Source: Myxococcota bacterium
Lineage (GTDB): Bacteria; Myxococcota_A; UBA9160; UBA4427
Direction of reading: 5' to 3'
Length of the DNA: 64,000 nt
Assembly (NCBI GenBank): GCA_041389495.1
Contig: JAWKRT010000002.1
Coordinates: 558,001-622,000 of the forward strand
Both the position numbers and the translations under genes were made by a program. The first letter of the stretch is position 1; every line of letters begins with the position of its first letter. Below are positions 24,176 to 33,447 of the stretch, piece after piece. The notes beneath the pieces were generated by a model. That model made no database searches. It worked only from the letters and a program-made list of their open reading frames with translations, and was not told where the DNA came from.

Positions 24176-25435
24176 TCAGGACTCGAGCCGCACGGGGAAG
24201 CGATCGGTGTAGAAGCGGAAGCGCTCGCGCAGCTCGCCCGCGTCGAGCGCGAAGTCGGCGAGGTCGTACACCACGCGGCCGAAGCGGCCGCGTGGGTGGG
24301 CGCGTTGATAGTCGTCGATCGCCGCGCGCGACGACGGGCCGAAGTCGAGCCCGGCGAGCGCGTACACCGCCTCGACCGTCTCGAGCTCCGCGCCCATGTA
24401 CTCGTGGAACAGCACGTCCATCGAGCGTTCGGGCGGCAGCAGGTGCCGGTCGTTCGCGCACGCGCGCAGCATCGTCTCGATGCGGTCGGCCCAGTAGTGG
24501 CCGAGGAAGACGGGGTCGGGCTTCGCGGCGGACATGCGCGTCGTGTACGAGATCATGGTCGAGAACGACGCGACGGTGGACACGGGGTCGCGGTGCGTGA
24601 CGACGAACGTCGCGTCGGGGAAGACGGCCGCGAGCGGGCCGAACTGCTCGAGGTGCTGCGGGCTCTTCAGCACCCAGCGCCGCGGCCCGCGCAGCCACGA
24701 CAGCACCTGCAGCACCTTCTTCAGGTAGCGGTAGTGCGGCGTCTGGTCCTCGGCGAGGTAGTGGTCGCGGTAGGTCGGCATCGCGCCGATGCCCATGTTC
24801 TCGAAGAACATCGTGCCGAAGTCGATCCCGAGCAGGTGGATCTCCTCGTGCACGTGGTCGACCGTCATCTCGTGCATCGCGTCGAAGTAGGGCATCACCG
24901 CGTTGCGCGCCTCGATGCCGGCGGCCGCGCGCGCGATGCGCGGGTCGGGCGCGCCCGGCGCCGCGACCTCGCCCGGCGGCGGCACGGGCTCGAGCGCCTC
25001 CCACCACGGCAGCGAGCGGAAGAGCGGATCGGCGCCGAGCAGGTTGTGGAGGTGCGTGGTGCCGCTGCGCGGGAGGCCCGCGATCACGACGGGCGGCAGC
25101 AGCTCGAGGTCGAGGATCTCGGGGTGGCGCTTCACGAGGTCTTCGAGGAGCAGGCGGTTCTTCAGGAACGCGACGCAGCCCGCGTGGCCGGTGAGCCTGC
25201 CGACGGGCGACAGCTCGGCGTCCTCGCGCAGGCCGCGCAGCACGACGTCGAGCCCGGTGCGCCAGCCCTCCTCGCCGAAGTCGTCGAGCCCCGTCTCGGC
25301 GCACGCCTGCGCGACGAGCGCGTCGGCCTCGAAGCGCAGCGCGTCCGCCATCGGCGCGAGCGCCTTCGCCTGCGCGACGAACTCCGCCGGGAGGCGCGGG
25401 CTCGCGAGGTCGTCGATGCGGATGTCGTCGGGCAT
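24176..25435 (-). CDS. sulfotransferase family protein
   Basis: A 419-residue PAPS-dependent sulfotransferase of the type common in Actinobacteria and Myxococcota. The 5'-phosphosulfate loop is GLPRSGTTHLHNLL at about 120-133. The 3'-phosphate-binding region is WVLKSPQHLEQF, then FVVTHRDPVSTVASF. An N-terminal extension of about 110 residues (EFVAQAKALAPMADALRFEA) is typical of the group. ATG 25435 is chosen over upstream frames because the family begins there. It is the middle gene between an LLM oxidoreductase and an SDR. The acceptor is unknown, possibly a sterol, lipid or sugar. Confidence 0.88.
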   Translation of the reverse strand: MPDDIRIDDLASPRLPAEFVAQAKALAPMADALRFEADALVAQACAETGLDDFGEEGWRTGLDVVLRGLREDAELSPVGRLTGHAGCVAFLKNRLLLEDLVKRHPEILDLELLPPVVIAGLPRSGTTHLHNLLGADPLFRSLPWWEALEPVPPPGEVAAPGAPDPRIARAAAGIEARNAVMPYFDAMHEMTVDHVHEEIHLLGIDFGTMFFENMGIGAMPTYRDHYLAEDQTPHYRYLKKVLQVLSWLRGPRRWVLKSPQHLEQFGPLAAVFPDATFVVTHRDPVSTVASFSTMISYTTRMSAAKPDPVFLGHYWADRIETMLRACANDRHLLPPERSMDVLFHEYMGAELETVEAVYALAGLDFGPSSRAAIDDYQRAHPRGRFGRVVYDLADFALDAGELRERFRFYTDRFPVRLES

Positions 25436-25460
25436 GGGCTCCTCGTGGGGGCGCGCCGGC

Positions 25461-26339
25461 TCAGCGGCCGCGCGGTGCGAGCGCCTCGAGCACCTCGAGG
25501 TGCGGCGCGTGTCCACCGTCGGGATGGATCGGGTGCACGCACACGTGGCTCGCGCCGGCCTCGAGGTGCGCGTCGATGCGCGCGCGCAGCGCCTCCGCGT
25601 CGCCCCAGGCGACGAGGTCGTCGAGCAGGCGCGCGCTCGCGCCGTCGGGCAGGCCCTCGTCGTCGTAGCCGAGCCAGCGCAGACACGCTCGATAGTTGGG
25701 GAGCGAGAGGTTCACGCGGCACGCCTCGAGCGCGAGCTTCCGCGCCTTCGCCGGGTCGCGCTCGAGCAGCACCTTCACCTCGGGGCACAGCCACGCGTCG
25801 GGGCCGAGCAGCGCGCGCGCGCGCCGCGTGTGCTCGACCGTCGTCAGGTAGGGGTGCGCGCCGCGCGTGCGATCGCGCGCGAGCTCGAGCATGCGCGGGC
25901 GCAGCGCGCCGAGCACGACGGGCGGCGGCTTTGCGAGCGGCGGGCCGCCGTAGACCGCGGCCTCCATGGCGTCGAGATAGGCGCGCATCGTCGCGACCGG
26001 CCTGCCGTAGCGGTGCCCGCGCATCCCCTCGACGAACGGTGCGTGCGAGACGCCGAGACCGAGCAGGAAGCGGCCGTCGTACTGGGAAGCGAGCGCGTGC
26101 TGCGCGCCCTTCATCGCCATCGCGTCGCGCGCGTAGACGTTCGCGATGCCGGTGGCGACGACGAGGCGCTCGCTGCGCTCGAGCAGGAAGGCCGCGCGCA
26201 CGAACGGGTCGAACCCGACCGCCTCGGGGATCCACAGCGCGCCGTAGCCGAGCTCCTCGATGCGCCGCACGAAGCGCGTCGCGTCCGCGCGATCGAGCAG
26301 GTCGGTGAACGTCCAGACGCCGAGCCGTCCGATCTCCAT
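25461..26339 (-). CDS. LLM-class F420-dependent oxidoreductase
   Basis: A 292-residue luciferase-like TIM-barrel enzyme. The sequence IGRLGVWTFTDLLDRADA, then ELGYGALWIPEAVGFDPF and VATGIANVYARDAMAMKGAQ, matches the probable F420-dependent family often seen in mycobacteria. FLLGLGVSHAPFVEGMRGH and the C-terminal VCVHPIHPDGG complete the pattern. It should transfer hydride between F420 and an alcohol or ketone. ATG 26339 has GGAGG upstream and a TAGGAT box 25 nt before it. It heads the operon with the sulfotransferase and SDR. F420 genes themselves are not in this window. Confidence 0.86.
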   Translation of the reverse strand: MEIGRLGVWTFTDLLDRADATRFVRRIEELGYGALWIPEAVGFDPFVRAAFLLERSERLVVATGIANVYARDAMAMKGAQHALASQYDGRFLLGLGVSHAPFVEGMRGHRYGRPVATMRAYLDAMEAAVYGGPPLAKPPPVVLGALRPRMLELARDRTRGAHPYLTTVEHTRRARALLGPDAWLCPEVKVLLERDPAKARKLALEACRVNLSLPNYRACLRWLGYDDEGLPDGASARLLDDLVAWGDAEALRARIDAHLEAGASHVCVHPIHPDGGHAPHLEVLEALAPRGR

Positions 26340-26364
26340 GCGTGCCTCCGCCGCCGAGCGCCGC

Positions 26365-26370
26365 ATCCTA
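26365..26370 (-). promoter_or_regulatory. -10-like TAGGAT for the LLM/sulfotransferase/SDR operon
   Basis: TAGGAT is followed by GCGGCG on the minus strand, ending 25 nt before ATG 26339. The position gives a short leader that includes the GGAGG ribosome site. Confidence 0.42.
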
Positions 26371-26406
26371 CGACGAACGGCGCGCGCCGGCGCGGGAGAT
26401 CGCGCG

Positions 26407-29400
26407 CTACTCGGCCGCGAGCCCCTCGCGCTCGGCCGCGATCTCGAGCGCCTCGAGCCGGCGCGCGACGGCGTCGGGGAGCTGCGTGCGGCGCGCGAGG
26501 ACCGCGTACGCCGCGGGCACGACGAACAGCGTGAAGAACGTCGCGAACGTGACGCCCGCGACGACGACGACGCCGATCGCGCGCCGCCCGCCCGCGCCCG
26601 GCCCGCCGCCGAAGAGCAGCGGCAACGCGCCGAGCGCCGTCGAGAGCCCCGTCATCAGGATGGGGCGCAGGCGCGTCTCCGCGGCCTGCACGACGGCCTC
26701 GCCGAACGCCACGCCCGCCGAGCGAAGCTGGTTCGCGAACTCGACGACCAGGATGCCGTTCTTCGCGGCGAGGCCGATCAGGATCGTCATGCCGATCTGG
26801 CTGTAGATGTTGATGCTCCCGCCGAGGAGCCACAGCCCGAACAGCGCGCCGGCCACCGCGAGCGGCACCGTCAGCATGATCACGAACGGGTGCACGAAGC
26901 TCTCGAACTGCGCGGAGAGCACGAGGAACACGATCAGCAGCGCGAGCCCGAACGTGAAGTAGGCCGCCGCGCTCGACTCGCGGAACTCGCGCGACACGCC
27001 CTTGTAGTCGATCTGCGCCGTGCTCGGGAGCTCGTCGCGCGCGAGCGCGGCGAGGCCGTCGAGCACCTCGCCGAGCGTGTGGCCCGGCGCGACGCTGCCT
27101 TCGATCGTCGCCGCGGAGAGGCGGTCGAAGCGCCGCAGCGCCGAGGCATCCGCGAGCTCGCGCAGCCCGACCACGCTCGAGAGCGGGATCAGCTCGGCCG
27201 AGCGCGACGAGCGCACGTAGAGGTTCGTGAGGTCGCGCGGGTCGGAGCGCTGGCTCTCGAGTGCCTGCAGGATGACGGGGTACTCCTCGCCGCGCTCGAC
27301 GAACGTCCCGACCTGGCGCGAGCCGAGCATCGTCTCGAGCGTGCGGCTCACGTCCGCGATCGACACGCCGAGGTCCGCCGCGCGCGCGCGGTCGACGACG
27401 ACGCGCACCTCGGGCCGCGTCGGCTTGAAGTCGCCCTCGGGCGCGACGAGCCCCGGCACCTCGTCCGCGCGCGCGAGCAGGCGCTCCTGCCAGGCGCTCG
27501 CCTCCTCGTGGCTGCTCGCGCGCAGCACGAACTGCACGTCGCGCCCCGAGCCGCGGCGGCCCATGCCGCCCGGGCTCACCGCGAACACGCGCACGCCCGC
27601 GATGTCCTGTCCCTGCGCGGAGATCAGTCCCATGATCTCCTGCGCGCCGAGCTCGCGCTCCGACCACGGCTCCATCACGACGATGCCCCAGCCCGTGTTC
27701 ATGCCCTCGCCGTAGCCGAAGCCGGGCACGCGCGTGATGGCGGTGCGCACCTCGCCCTGGTCGACGAGCGGGAACAGGATGCGGTGCTCGACCTCGCGCA
27801 TGTGCGCCACGGAGTAGTCGAAGCTCGCGCCCTCCGGGCCGAGCAGCACGACCATGAAGCCGCCGCGGTCCTCGAACGGCTCGAGCTCGGTCGGCACGAG
27901 CCGGAAGAGCACGGCGATCGACGCCAGCACCGCCGCGAGCGCGACGCCGACGTAGGCCGGGCGCCGGAGCGTCGCGCGCAGCGCCGTGGCGTAGCGCGCG
28001 CGCATCGCCTCGATCGCGTCGTTCGCGACGCGCGCGAGGCCGCCGTCGCGCTCCTTCGCGACGAGCAGCTTCGAGCACATCATCACCGACAGCGTGAGCG
28101 CGATCAGGCTCGAGAGGCCGATCGTCGCCGCGACCGTGACCGCGAGCTCGCGGAAGAGCCGGCCCGTCGCGCCCTCGAGGAAGGCGATGGGCACGAACAC
28201 GGCGATCACCACGAGCGTCGTCGCGATCACCGCGAAGCCGACTTCGCGCGCGCCGCGCTGCGCCGCGAGCAGCGGCTCCTCGCCCAGCTCGATCCTCCGC
28301 TGCACGTTCTCGAGCACCACGATCGAGTCGTCGACGACGAGCCCGATCGACAGCACGAGCGCGAGCAGCGTCAGCATGTTGAGCGACAGCCCGAACGCGA
28401 AGAAGAACGTGAAGCTCCCGACGATGCAGATCGGCACCGTGACGGCGGGGATCAGCGCCGCGCGCTTCGTCCCGAGGAACAGGTAGATCACGACGACGAC
28501 GAGCAGCATCGCGATCGCGAACGTCGAGTACACCTCGTCGACCGCGGCCTGCACGAACTCCGAGCTGTCCCACGAGACGTACAGATCCATGTCGGCGGGC
28601 AGCTCGGGCGCGATCCGCTCGACCTGCTCGCGCACGCGCGCGGCGACCGCCGTCGTGTTCGCGCCCGACTGCTTGACGATGCCGAGCCCGAGCCGCGGCA
28701 GTCCGTTGCCGCGGTAGTCCGTGCGCCACTCCTCGGGGCCGATCTCGACGCGCGCGACCTCGCCGAGGCGCACCAGGTAGCCGTCGGGCCCGCGCGCGAC
28801 GACGAGCTGCTCGAAGTCGCGCTCGGTGCCGTAGCCGCGTTCGACGCGCACGGCGAAGTCGCGCTGCTGCGACTCGAGGCGGCCGGCGGGCAGCTCCACG
28901 TTCTCGCGCCGCAGCGCGTCCTCGAGGTCGACGACCGTGAGGCGGCGCGCGGCGAGCGCCACGCGGTCGACCCAGATGCGCATCGCGCGCTTGCGCTCGC
29001 CGGAGAGCCGGATGCGCGCGACGCCGTCGAGCACGGCGAAGCGGTCGACGAGGTAGCGCTCCGCGTAGTCCGTGAGCTCGAGCGAGTCGCGCGTCTCGCT
29101 GCCGAGGTTGAGCCACATGATGGGGCTCGCGTCGGCGTCGGCCTTCAGCACCTCGGGCGGGTCGGCCTCGTCGGGGAGGTCCTCGACGGCGCGCGCCACG
29201 CGCTCGCGCACGTCGTTCGCCGCCTCCTCGATGTCGCGCGACAGCTCGAACTCGATCGTGATCGTCGAGCTCCCGTCCGTGCTCGTCGACTCGACCGTCC
29301 GCACGCCCTCGATGCCGTTCAGCTGGTCCTCGAACGGCTTGGTGATGCGGTTCTCGATCACCGCGGCCGAGGCGCCCGGGTAGGTGGTCGTCACCGAGAC

Positions 29401-29532
29401 GATCGGCGGGTCGACGTCGGGCATCTCGCGCAGCGGGAGGCCGCCGAGCGACAGGACGCCGAACGACACGACGAGCGCGGACAGCACGGTGGCGAGCACG
29501 GGGCGGCGGACGGAGACGTCCGAGAGGAACAT
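26407..29532 (-). CDS. RND efflux transporter, inner-membrane permease (AcrB/MexF family)
   Basis: A 1041-residue proton-driven pump with the normal 12-helix, two-repeat layout. The start MFLSDVSVRRPVLATVLSAL is the usual first helix, and SLGGLPLREMPDVDPPIVSV is the first periplasmic strand. Helix 4 carries the proton-relay pair D401-D402 (GLVVDDSIVVLENVQR). The C-terminal half repeats the pattern (QIGMTILIGLAAKNGILVVEF, then RPILMTGLSTALGALPL). It works as a trimer with the adaptor encoded 7 bp upstream and an outer-membrane channel not seen here. Whether it pumps drugs, solvents or a natural product is unknown. It may share the adaptor's leaderless promoter. Confidence 0.95.
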   Translation of the reverse strand: MFLSDVSVRRPVLATVLSALVVSFGVLSLGGLPLREMPDVDPPIVSVTTTYPGASAAVIENRITKPFEDQLNGIEGVRTVESTSTDGSSTITIEFELSRDIEEAANDVRERVARAVEDLPDEADPPEVLKADADASPIMWLNLGSETRDSLELTDYAERYLVDRFAVLDGVARIRLSGERKRAMRIWVDRVALAARRLTVVDLEDALRRENVELPAGRLESQQRDFAVRVERGYGTERDFEQLVVARGPDGYLVRLGEVARVEIGPEEWRTDYRGNGLPRLGLGIVKQSGANTTAVAARVREQVERIAPELPADMDLYVSWDSSEFVQAAVDEVYSTFAIAMLLVVVVIYLFLGTKRAALIPAVTVPICIVGSFTFFFAFGLSLNMLTLLALVLSIGLVVDDSIVVLENVQRRIELGEEPLLAAQRGAREVGFAVIATTLVVIAVFVPIAFLEGATGRLFRELAVTVAATIGLSSLIALTLSVMMCSKLLVAKERDGGLARVANDAIEAMRARYATALRATLRRPAYVGVALAAVLASIAVLFRLVPTELEPFEDRGGFMVVLLGPEGASFDYSVAHMREVEHRILFPLVDQGEVRTAITRVPGFGYGEGMNTGWGIVVMEPWSERELGAQEIMGLISAQGQDIAGVRVFAVSPGGMGRRGSGRDVQFVLRASSHEEASAWQERLLARADEVPGLVAPEGDFKPTRPEVRVVVDRARAADLGVSIADVSRTLETMLGSRQVGTFVERGEEYPVILQALESQRSDPRDLTNLYVRSSRSAELIPLSSVVGLRELADASALRRFDRLSAATIEGSVAPGHTLGEVLDGLAALARDELPSTAQIDYKGVSREFRESSAAAYFTFGLALLIVFLVLSAQFESFVHPFVIMLTVPLAVAGALFGLWLLGGSINIYSQIGMTILIGLAAKNGILVVEFANQLRSAGVAFGEAVVQAAETRLRPILMTGLSTALGALPLLFGGGPGAGGRRAIGVVVVAGVTFATFFTLFVVPAAYAVLARRTQLPDAVARRLEALEIAAEREGLAAE

Positions 29533-29539
29533 GGCCGCC

Positions 29540-30649
29540 TCAGCCCCCCGCGCGCGTCGGGGGCGGCGCGTCGAGCACGGCGGCCTCGTCGCGCTCGACG
29601 ACGCGCACGAGCCCGCCCGGCCGCAGCATCGAGCCGCCTTCGACGACGATCGTCTCGCCGCCGTCGAGGCCGTCGAGCACCTCGACGCGGCCCGCGCGGC
29701 GGCGGCCCGTCTCGAGTGCGACGCGCCGCACGCGCGAGTCGCCGTCGAGCACGAACACGTACTGCTCCTCGCCGACGGGGACGATCGCCTGCTCGGGGAG
29801 CGCGATGCGGTCGCGCGGATGCGCCTCGAGCTCGACGGTGAGCAGCATGCCGGGGCGCAGCGCGCGGTCGGGGTTCGGGAGGTCGGCGCGCACGCGCACG
29901 GCGCGCGTCGTCGGGTCGATGCGCGTGTCGATGGCGCGCACGCGGCCCTCGAAGGTGCGCTCGGGGTAGGCGGCGGCGCGCGCGCGCACCGGCAGGCCGG
30001 GCGCGAGCACGGACAGGAAGCGCTCGGGCACCGAGAAGTCGAGCTTGATCGTGTCGATGTCGTCGAGCGTCGTGATCGGGTCGCCCGGCTGGACGAGCGT
30101 CCCCGGGCTCACCGCGCGCAGCCCGAGCACGCCCGCGAACGGCGCGCGCACGAGCCGATCGCGCATGCGCGCCTGCAGCTCCTCGAGGCGGGCGCGCGCG
30201 GCGTCGCGCGCGGCCGTGCGCTCGTCGAGCGTCGCCTGCGAGGCCGTCCCTTCGCGCCGCAGCTCGCGCGTGCGCTCGAACTGGCGCTCGGCCTCGGCGT
30301 ACGACGCGCGCGCCTGGTCGAGCTGCGCGGACTCCTCGCGGCTCGTGAGCTCGACGAGCACGTCGCCCGCCGCGACGACGTCGCCGTCGTCGAAGCGCAC
30401 GCGGCTCACCGTCTCGGTGACCTGCGCCGTGATGACGACCGACTCGTTCGCGCCCGCGGTGCCGAGCGCCTCGATCGTGTCGACGAAGCGCTCGCGCTCG
30501 GGGCGCGCGACGGTGACGGGTGTGGCGCGCTCGGCGGCCGCCGCGCCGGCCGGCGCCGCGTCCTCGGAGGCCTCGCCGCAGGCGCCGCACGCGAGCAGCG
30601 CGAGCGCGAGCCCCGCCGCGGCGAATCGGCTGTCCGTCGACCGGTGCAT
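29540..30649 (-). CDS. RND efflux periplasmic adaptor (membrane fusion protein), lipoprotein
   Basis: A 369-residue HlyD/AcrA-type adaptor. The lipobox LALLACG puts the lipidated Cys at 21. A first barrel-sandwich/lipoyl half (VVITAQVTETVSRVRFDDGD) and a coiled-coil hairpin (QLDQARASYAEAERQFERTR) follow, then the second lipoyl half (VRAPFAGVLGLRAVSPGTLV), a beta-barrel and a membrane-proximal domain (QAIVPVGEEQYVFVLDGD). ATG 30649 is used; a GTG lies one codon upstream. A TAGGAT box ends 6 nt before the ATG and would make the mRNA leaderless, although AGGAT could equally be read as a ribosome site. It forms an operon with the permease. Confidence 0.93.
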   Translation of the reverse strand: MHRSTDSRFAAAGLALALLACGACGEASEDAAPAGAAAAERATPVTVARPERERFVDTIEALGTAGANESVVITAQVTETVSRVRFDDGDVVAAGDVLVELTSREESAQLDQARASYAEAERQFERTRELRREGTASQATLDERTAARDAARARLEELQARMRDRLVRAPFAGVLGLRAVSPGTLVQPGDPITTLDDIDTIKLDFSVPERFLSVLAPGLPVRARAAAYPERTFEGRVRAIDTRIDPTTRAVRVRADLPNPDRALRPGMLLTVELEAHPRDRIALPEQAIVPVGEEQYVFVLDGDSRVRRVALETGRRRAGRVEVLDGLDGGETIVVEGGSMLRPGGLVRVVERDEAAVLDAPPPTRAGG

Positions 30650-30655
30650 CACGGG

Positions 30656-30661
30656 ATCCTA
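30656..30661 (-). promoter_or_regulatory. -10-like TAGGAT with leaderless spacing before the RND adaptor
   Basis: TAGGAT ends 6 nt before ATG 30649 on the minus strand. The same bases include AGGA, which could be a weak ribosome-binding site, so the two readings compete. Confidence 0.35.
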
Positions 30662-30684
30662 TCCGCCGAACGCGCGCGGGCGCG

Positions 30685-30690
30685 TACCCT
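30685..30690 (+). promoter_or_regulatory. -10-like TACCCT for the acyl-CoA dehydrogenase
   Basis: TACCCT followed by GCCGCG lies 141 nt before ATG 30832, in the divergent gap with the RND adaptor gene. It is the same hexamer as at 2457-2462 and 53347-53352. Confidence 0.3.
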
Positions 30691-30831
30691 GCCGCGGGGG
30701 AGCGCGGCCGCGCTCCCCGGCGCGCAAGGCTACGGGGTTCCGGCGCGTGCCGCTCGGGGCGGTGGGCGCGCGCTCCGCGCGCGCCCGCGACGACGCGCGG
30801 AGCGACGTCGCCCGAAGTGGAGGGAGCGCAG

Positions 30832-32478
30832 ATGCAGGACGCGCACGCGACGCACGCGGTCTTCAACCAGGTGCCCGAGCTCGACGGGCTCGACCTGTTC
30901 GGCGTCGACCCGACGCTGCAGCGCGCGGTCGACGCCTTCGGCGGCGGCTTCGGGCGCGAGGCGCTCTCCGCCTACGGCGCCCTCGCGGGCGGCCCGCTCG
31001 CCGCGGCGGGCGAGCTCGCGAACCGCCACGTCCCCGAGCTGCGCACGCACGACCGGCGCGGCCACCGCATCGACGTCGTCGAGTACCACCCCGCGTATCA
31101 CGAGCTCATGCGCGCGGCGATCGCGCACGGCGTGCACGGCCTGCCGTGGGAGTCGCCGCGCGAGGGCGCGCACGTGGTGCGCGCCGCGCTCGAGCTGCTC
31201 CACAACCAGGCCGACTCGGGCACCGACTGCCCCGTCACGATGACCTTCGCGTCGATTCCGACGCTGCGCGCGAACCCCGCGCTCGCCGCGCTCTGGGAGC
31301 CGCGCGTCCTCTCGCGCCGCTACGACCCGCGCGACCTCCCCGCCGACGCCAAGGAAGGGCTCACGCTCGGCATGGCGATGACGGAGAAGCAGGGCGGCAC
31401 CGACGTGCGCGCGAACACGACGACCGCGCGCGCGACGGGCGAGCGCGACGCGGGCGGCGAGGTCGCGCTGCTCACCGGCCACAAGTGGTTCTGCTCGGCG
31501 CCGATGTCGGACGGGTTCCTCGTGCTGGCCCAGTGGGACGGCGCGCTGTCGTGCTTCCTGATGCCGCGCTGGCGGCCCGACGGCACGCGCAACGCGATCT
31601 CCATCCAGCGGCTCAAGGACAAGCTCGGCAACCGCTCGAACGCGTCGAGCGAGATCGAGCTGCGCGACGCGTTCGCGTGGGCGGTCGGGCCGCGCGGCCG
31701 CGGCGTCGCGACGATCATCCAGATGGTCGCGCTCACGCGCTTCGACTGCATGGTCGGGTCGACCGCGATCATGCGGCACGCCGCGCTGCACGTGCTCCAC
31801 CACATCCGCCACCGCGCCGTCGGCGGGCGCCGGCTCGTCGACCAGCCGCTCATGCGCGCGGTCGCGGCCGACCTCGCGCTCGAGACCGAGGCGGCGCTGT
31901 GGCTCTCGATGCGGGTCGCCGCGGCGCTCGACGCGCGCGAGGCCGACCCGCGCGAGGCGCTCCTCGTGCGCCTCGCGACGGCGCTCGGCAAGTACTGGGT
32001 GTGCAAGCGCGCGCCGCAGCACGTGAACGAGGCGCAGGAGTGTCTGGGCGGGCTCGGCTACGTCGAGGAGCACGTGCTCCCGCGGCTGTGCCGCGAGGCG
32101 CCGGTGAACTCGATCTGGGAGGGGAGCGGCAACGTGCAGTGCCTCGACGTGCTGCGCGCGATCGCGCGCGAGCCGGAGACGCTCGGCGTGCTGCGCGACG
32201 AGCTCGGGCGCGCGCGCGGCGCGAGCCGCGCCTACGACCGCGCCTGCGACGCGCTGCCCGACGTCGTCGCCGCGGCCGTCGCGGACGAGTCGCGTGCGCG
32301 CGTCGCCGCCGAGCGCATGGCGGTGCTGCTCCAGGCGGGGCTCCTGCTGCGCCACGCCGAGCCCGCGGTCGCCGACGCCTTCGTCGACGCGCGGCTCGAG
32401 CCGCGCTCGCTCGCCTACGGGAGCCTCGCGGACGACGGCGCCGTCGCGTCGCTGCTCGACACGTTCGCGCTCGACTAG
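30832..32478 (+). CDS. AidB-like acyl-CoA dehydrogenase family protein
   Basis: A 548-residue flavoprotein. Length and motifs match AidB and isovaleryl-CoA dehydrogenase-like relatives. The N-terminal THAVFNQVPELDGLDLF is the AidB opening. CPVTMTFASIPTL, the FAD-binding LGMAMTEKQGGTDVRANTT and the C-terminal ECLGGLGYVEE and NSIWEGSGNVQCLDVLRA are strongly AidB-like. In E. coli AidB is a DNA-binding, alkylation-induced flavoprotein; in other bacteria such proteins may be ordinary acyl-CoA dehydrogenases. GGAGGGA precedes ATG 30832. It stands alone between the RND pump and a convergent LysR gene. No DNA-repair neighbours are present, so a protective role is only possible. Confidence 0.9.
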   Translation: MQDAHATHAVFNQVPELDGLDLFGVDPTLQRAVDAFGGGFGREALSAYGALAGGPLAAAGELANRHVPELRTHDRRGHRIDVVEYHPAYHELMRAAIAHGVHGLPWESPREGAHVVRAALELLHNQADSGTDCPVTMTFASIPTLRANPALAALWEPRVLSRRYDPRDLPADAKEGLTLGMAMTEKQGGTDVRANTTTARATGERDAGGEVALLTGHKWFCSAPMSDGFLVLAQWDGALSCFLMPRWRPDGTRNAISIQRLKDKLGNRSNASSEIELRDAFAWAVGPRGRGVATIIQMVALTRFDCMVGSTAIMRHAALHVLHHIRHRAVGGRRLVDQPLMRAVAADLALETEAALWLSMRVAAALDAREADPREALLVRLATALGKYWVCKRAPQHVNEAQECLGGLGYVEEHVLPRLCREAPVNSIWEGSGNVQCLDVLRAIAREPETLGVLRDELGRARGASRAYDRACDALPDVVAAAVADESRARVAAERMAVLLQAGLLLRHAEPAVADAFVDARLEPRSLAYGSLADDGAVASLLDTFALD

Positions 32479-32502
32479 CGATCCCCCCGCGCGTCCGCCC
32501 GG

Positions 32503-32519
32503 CGCGCCGCTACGGCGCG
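32503..32519. terminator. 7-bp hairpin between convergent genes, stop codon in loop
   Basis: CGCGCCG (32503-32509) and CGGCGCG (32513-32519) flank the loop CTA, which is the stop codon of the leftward LysR gene. It lies 24 nt after the acyl-CoA dehydrogenase stop. This is the same design as at 1533-1574. Confidence 0.5.
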
Positions 32520-33418
32520 AGCTCCCCGCCGCGCGCGCTCTCCGAGATCGCGACCATCGCGGGGTGGCGGAGCCGCCGCTCCACCGTGATCGCGTAGTAG
32601 CGCTCGCGCAGCGCGTCGACGCGTGCGATGCGCGTGACGCCGTACTGCTTGACGACTTCGTTCTCGATCGCCGACGGCGCCGTGAAGACGCCGGCGCCCG
32701 TCGCGCCGAACACCTTGATGAGCGCGGCGTCGTCGATGCTCGCGACGGCGCGCGGCCGGATGCCGAGCTCCTGGAACCAGTGCTCGAGCGTGCTGCGGAG
32801 CCCGGCGTCGGGCGTCGGCAGCAGCATGGGCGCCCCGTCGAGGCTGCGCGGGAAGCCCCTCGCCAGGCGCTTCGCGAGCGGCGCCGTGGCGAAGAACGAG
32901 ACGCTGCTCTCGCCGAGCAGGTGGTCGAACGCGCGCACCGCCACGTTGGGCCCGCGCGGCGCGTCGGAGAGGATGAGATCGATCGCGTAGGTCGCGAGGT
33001 CGGCGAGCAGCACCTCGGAGCGGCCCTCGAGGCAGACGAGCTCGACCGGCTTCTCCATCTCGATCGCCGGGGCGAGCAGACGGTGCGCGATCAGCTTCGG
33101 CACCACCATCGAGAGCCCGACGGTGAAGCGCTGCGGCAGCGGGTCCTCGCCCAGCCGCACGGCCGCCTTCAGCTCCTCGCCGAGGTCGAAGACGCCGTCG
33201 GCGTAGCGGAGCACGGTGCGGCCGAGGTCGGTCAGCACGAGCCGGCGCCCGGTGCGGAGGAAGAGGCGCCCGCCGATCTGCTCCTCGAGCTGCTTGAGCT
33301 GCGCGCTCACCGTCGCCGGGCTCACGCGCAGCTGGGTGGCCGCCCGCACGACGCCGCCCTCGCGCGCGACGGAGCGGAAGTAGAGGAGGTGGTGGAAGTT
33401 GAGCCAGTCGAGTGCCAT
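32510..33418 (-). CDS. LysR-family transcriptional regulator, NhaR-like
   Basis: A 302-residue regulator. The winged helix-turn-helix is at residues 1-62 (LDWLNFHHLLYFRSVAREGG, then TQLRVSPATVSAQLKQLEEQ), and the wording LNFHHLLYF is typical of the NhaR branch. The rest is a periplasmic-binding-like effector domain. ATG 33418 matches the family start; an in-frame ATG upstream would add 12 residues without support. It is divergent from a carbonic anhydrase/SulP pair, and the gap contains a 13-bp palindrome, so it probably controls that operon in response to a small effector, sodium, pH or carbon supply. The effector is unknown. Confidence 0.9.
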   Translation of the reverse strand: MALDWLNFHHLLYFRSVAREGGVVRAATQLRVSPATVSAQLKQLEEQIGGRLFLRTGRRLVLTDLGRTVLRYADGVFDLGEELKAAVRLGEDPLPQRFTVGLSMVVPKLIAHRLLAPAIEMEKPVELVCLEGRSEVLLADLATYAIDLILSDAPRGPNVAVRAFDHLLGESSVSFFATAPLAKRLARGFPRSLDGAPMLLPTPDAGLRSTLEHWFQELGIRPRAVASIDDAALIKVFGATGAGVFTAPSAIENEVVKQYGVTRIARVDALRERYYAITVERRLRHPAMVAISESARGGELAP

Positions 33419-33447
33419 CGCCGGTCCGCCTTCGATTCGGTTTTGGC

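Noticed and set aside
33421..33440. TTCGATTC as a tRNA T-loop
   Set aside because: No acceptor stem, anticodon arm or D-loop could be folded around it. No tRNA gene was found anywhere in the window.
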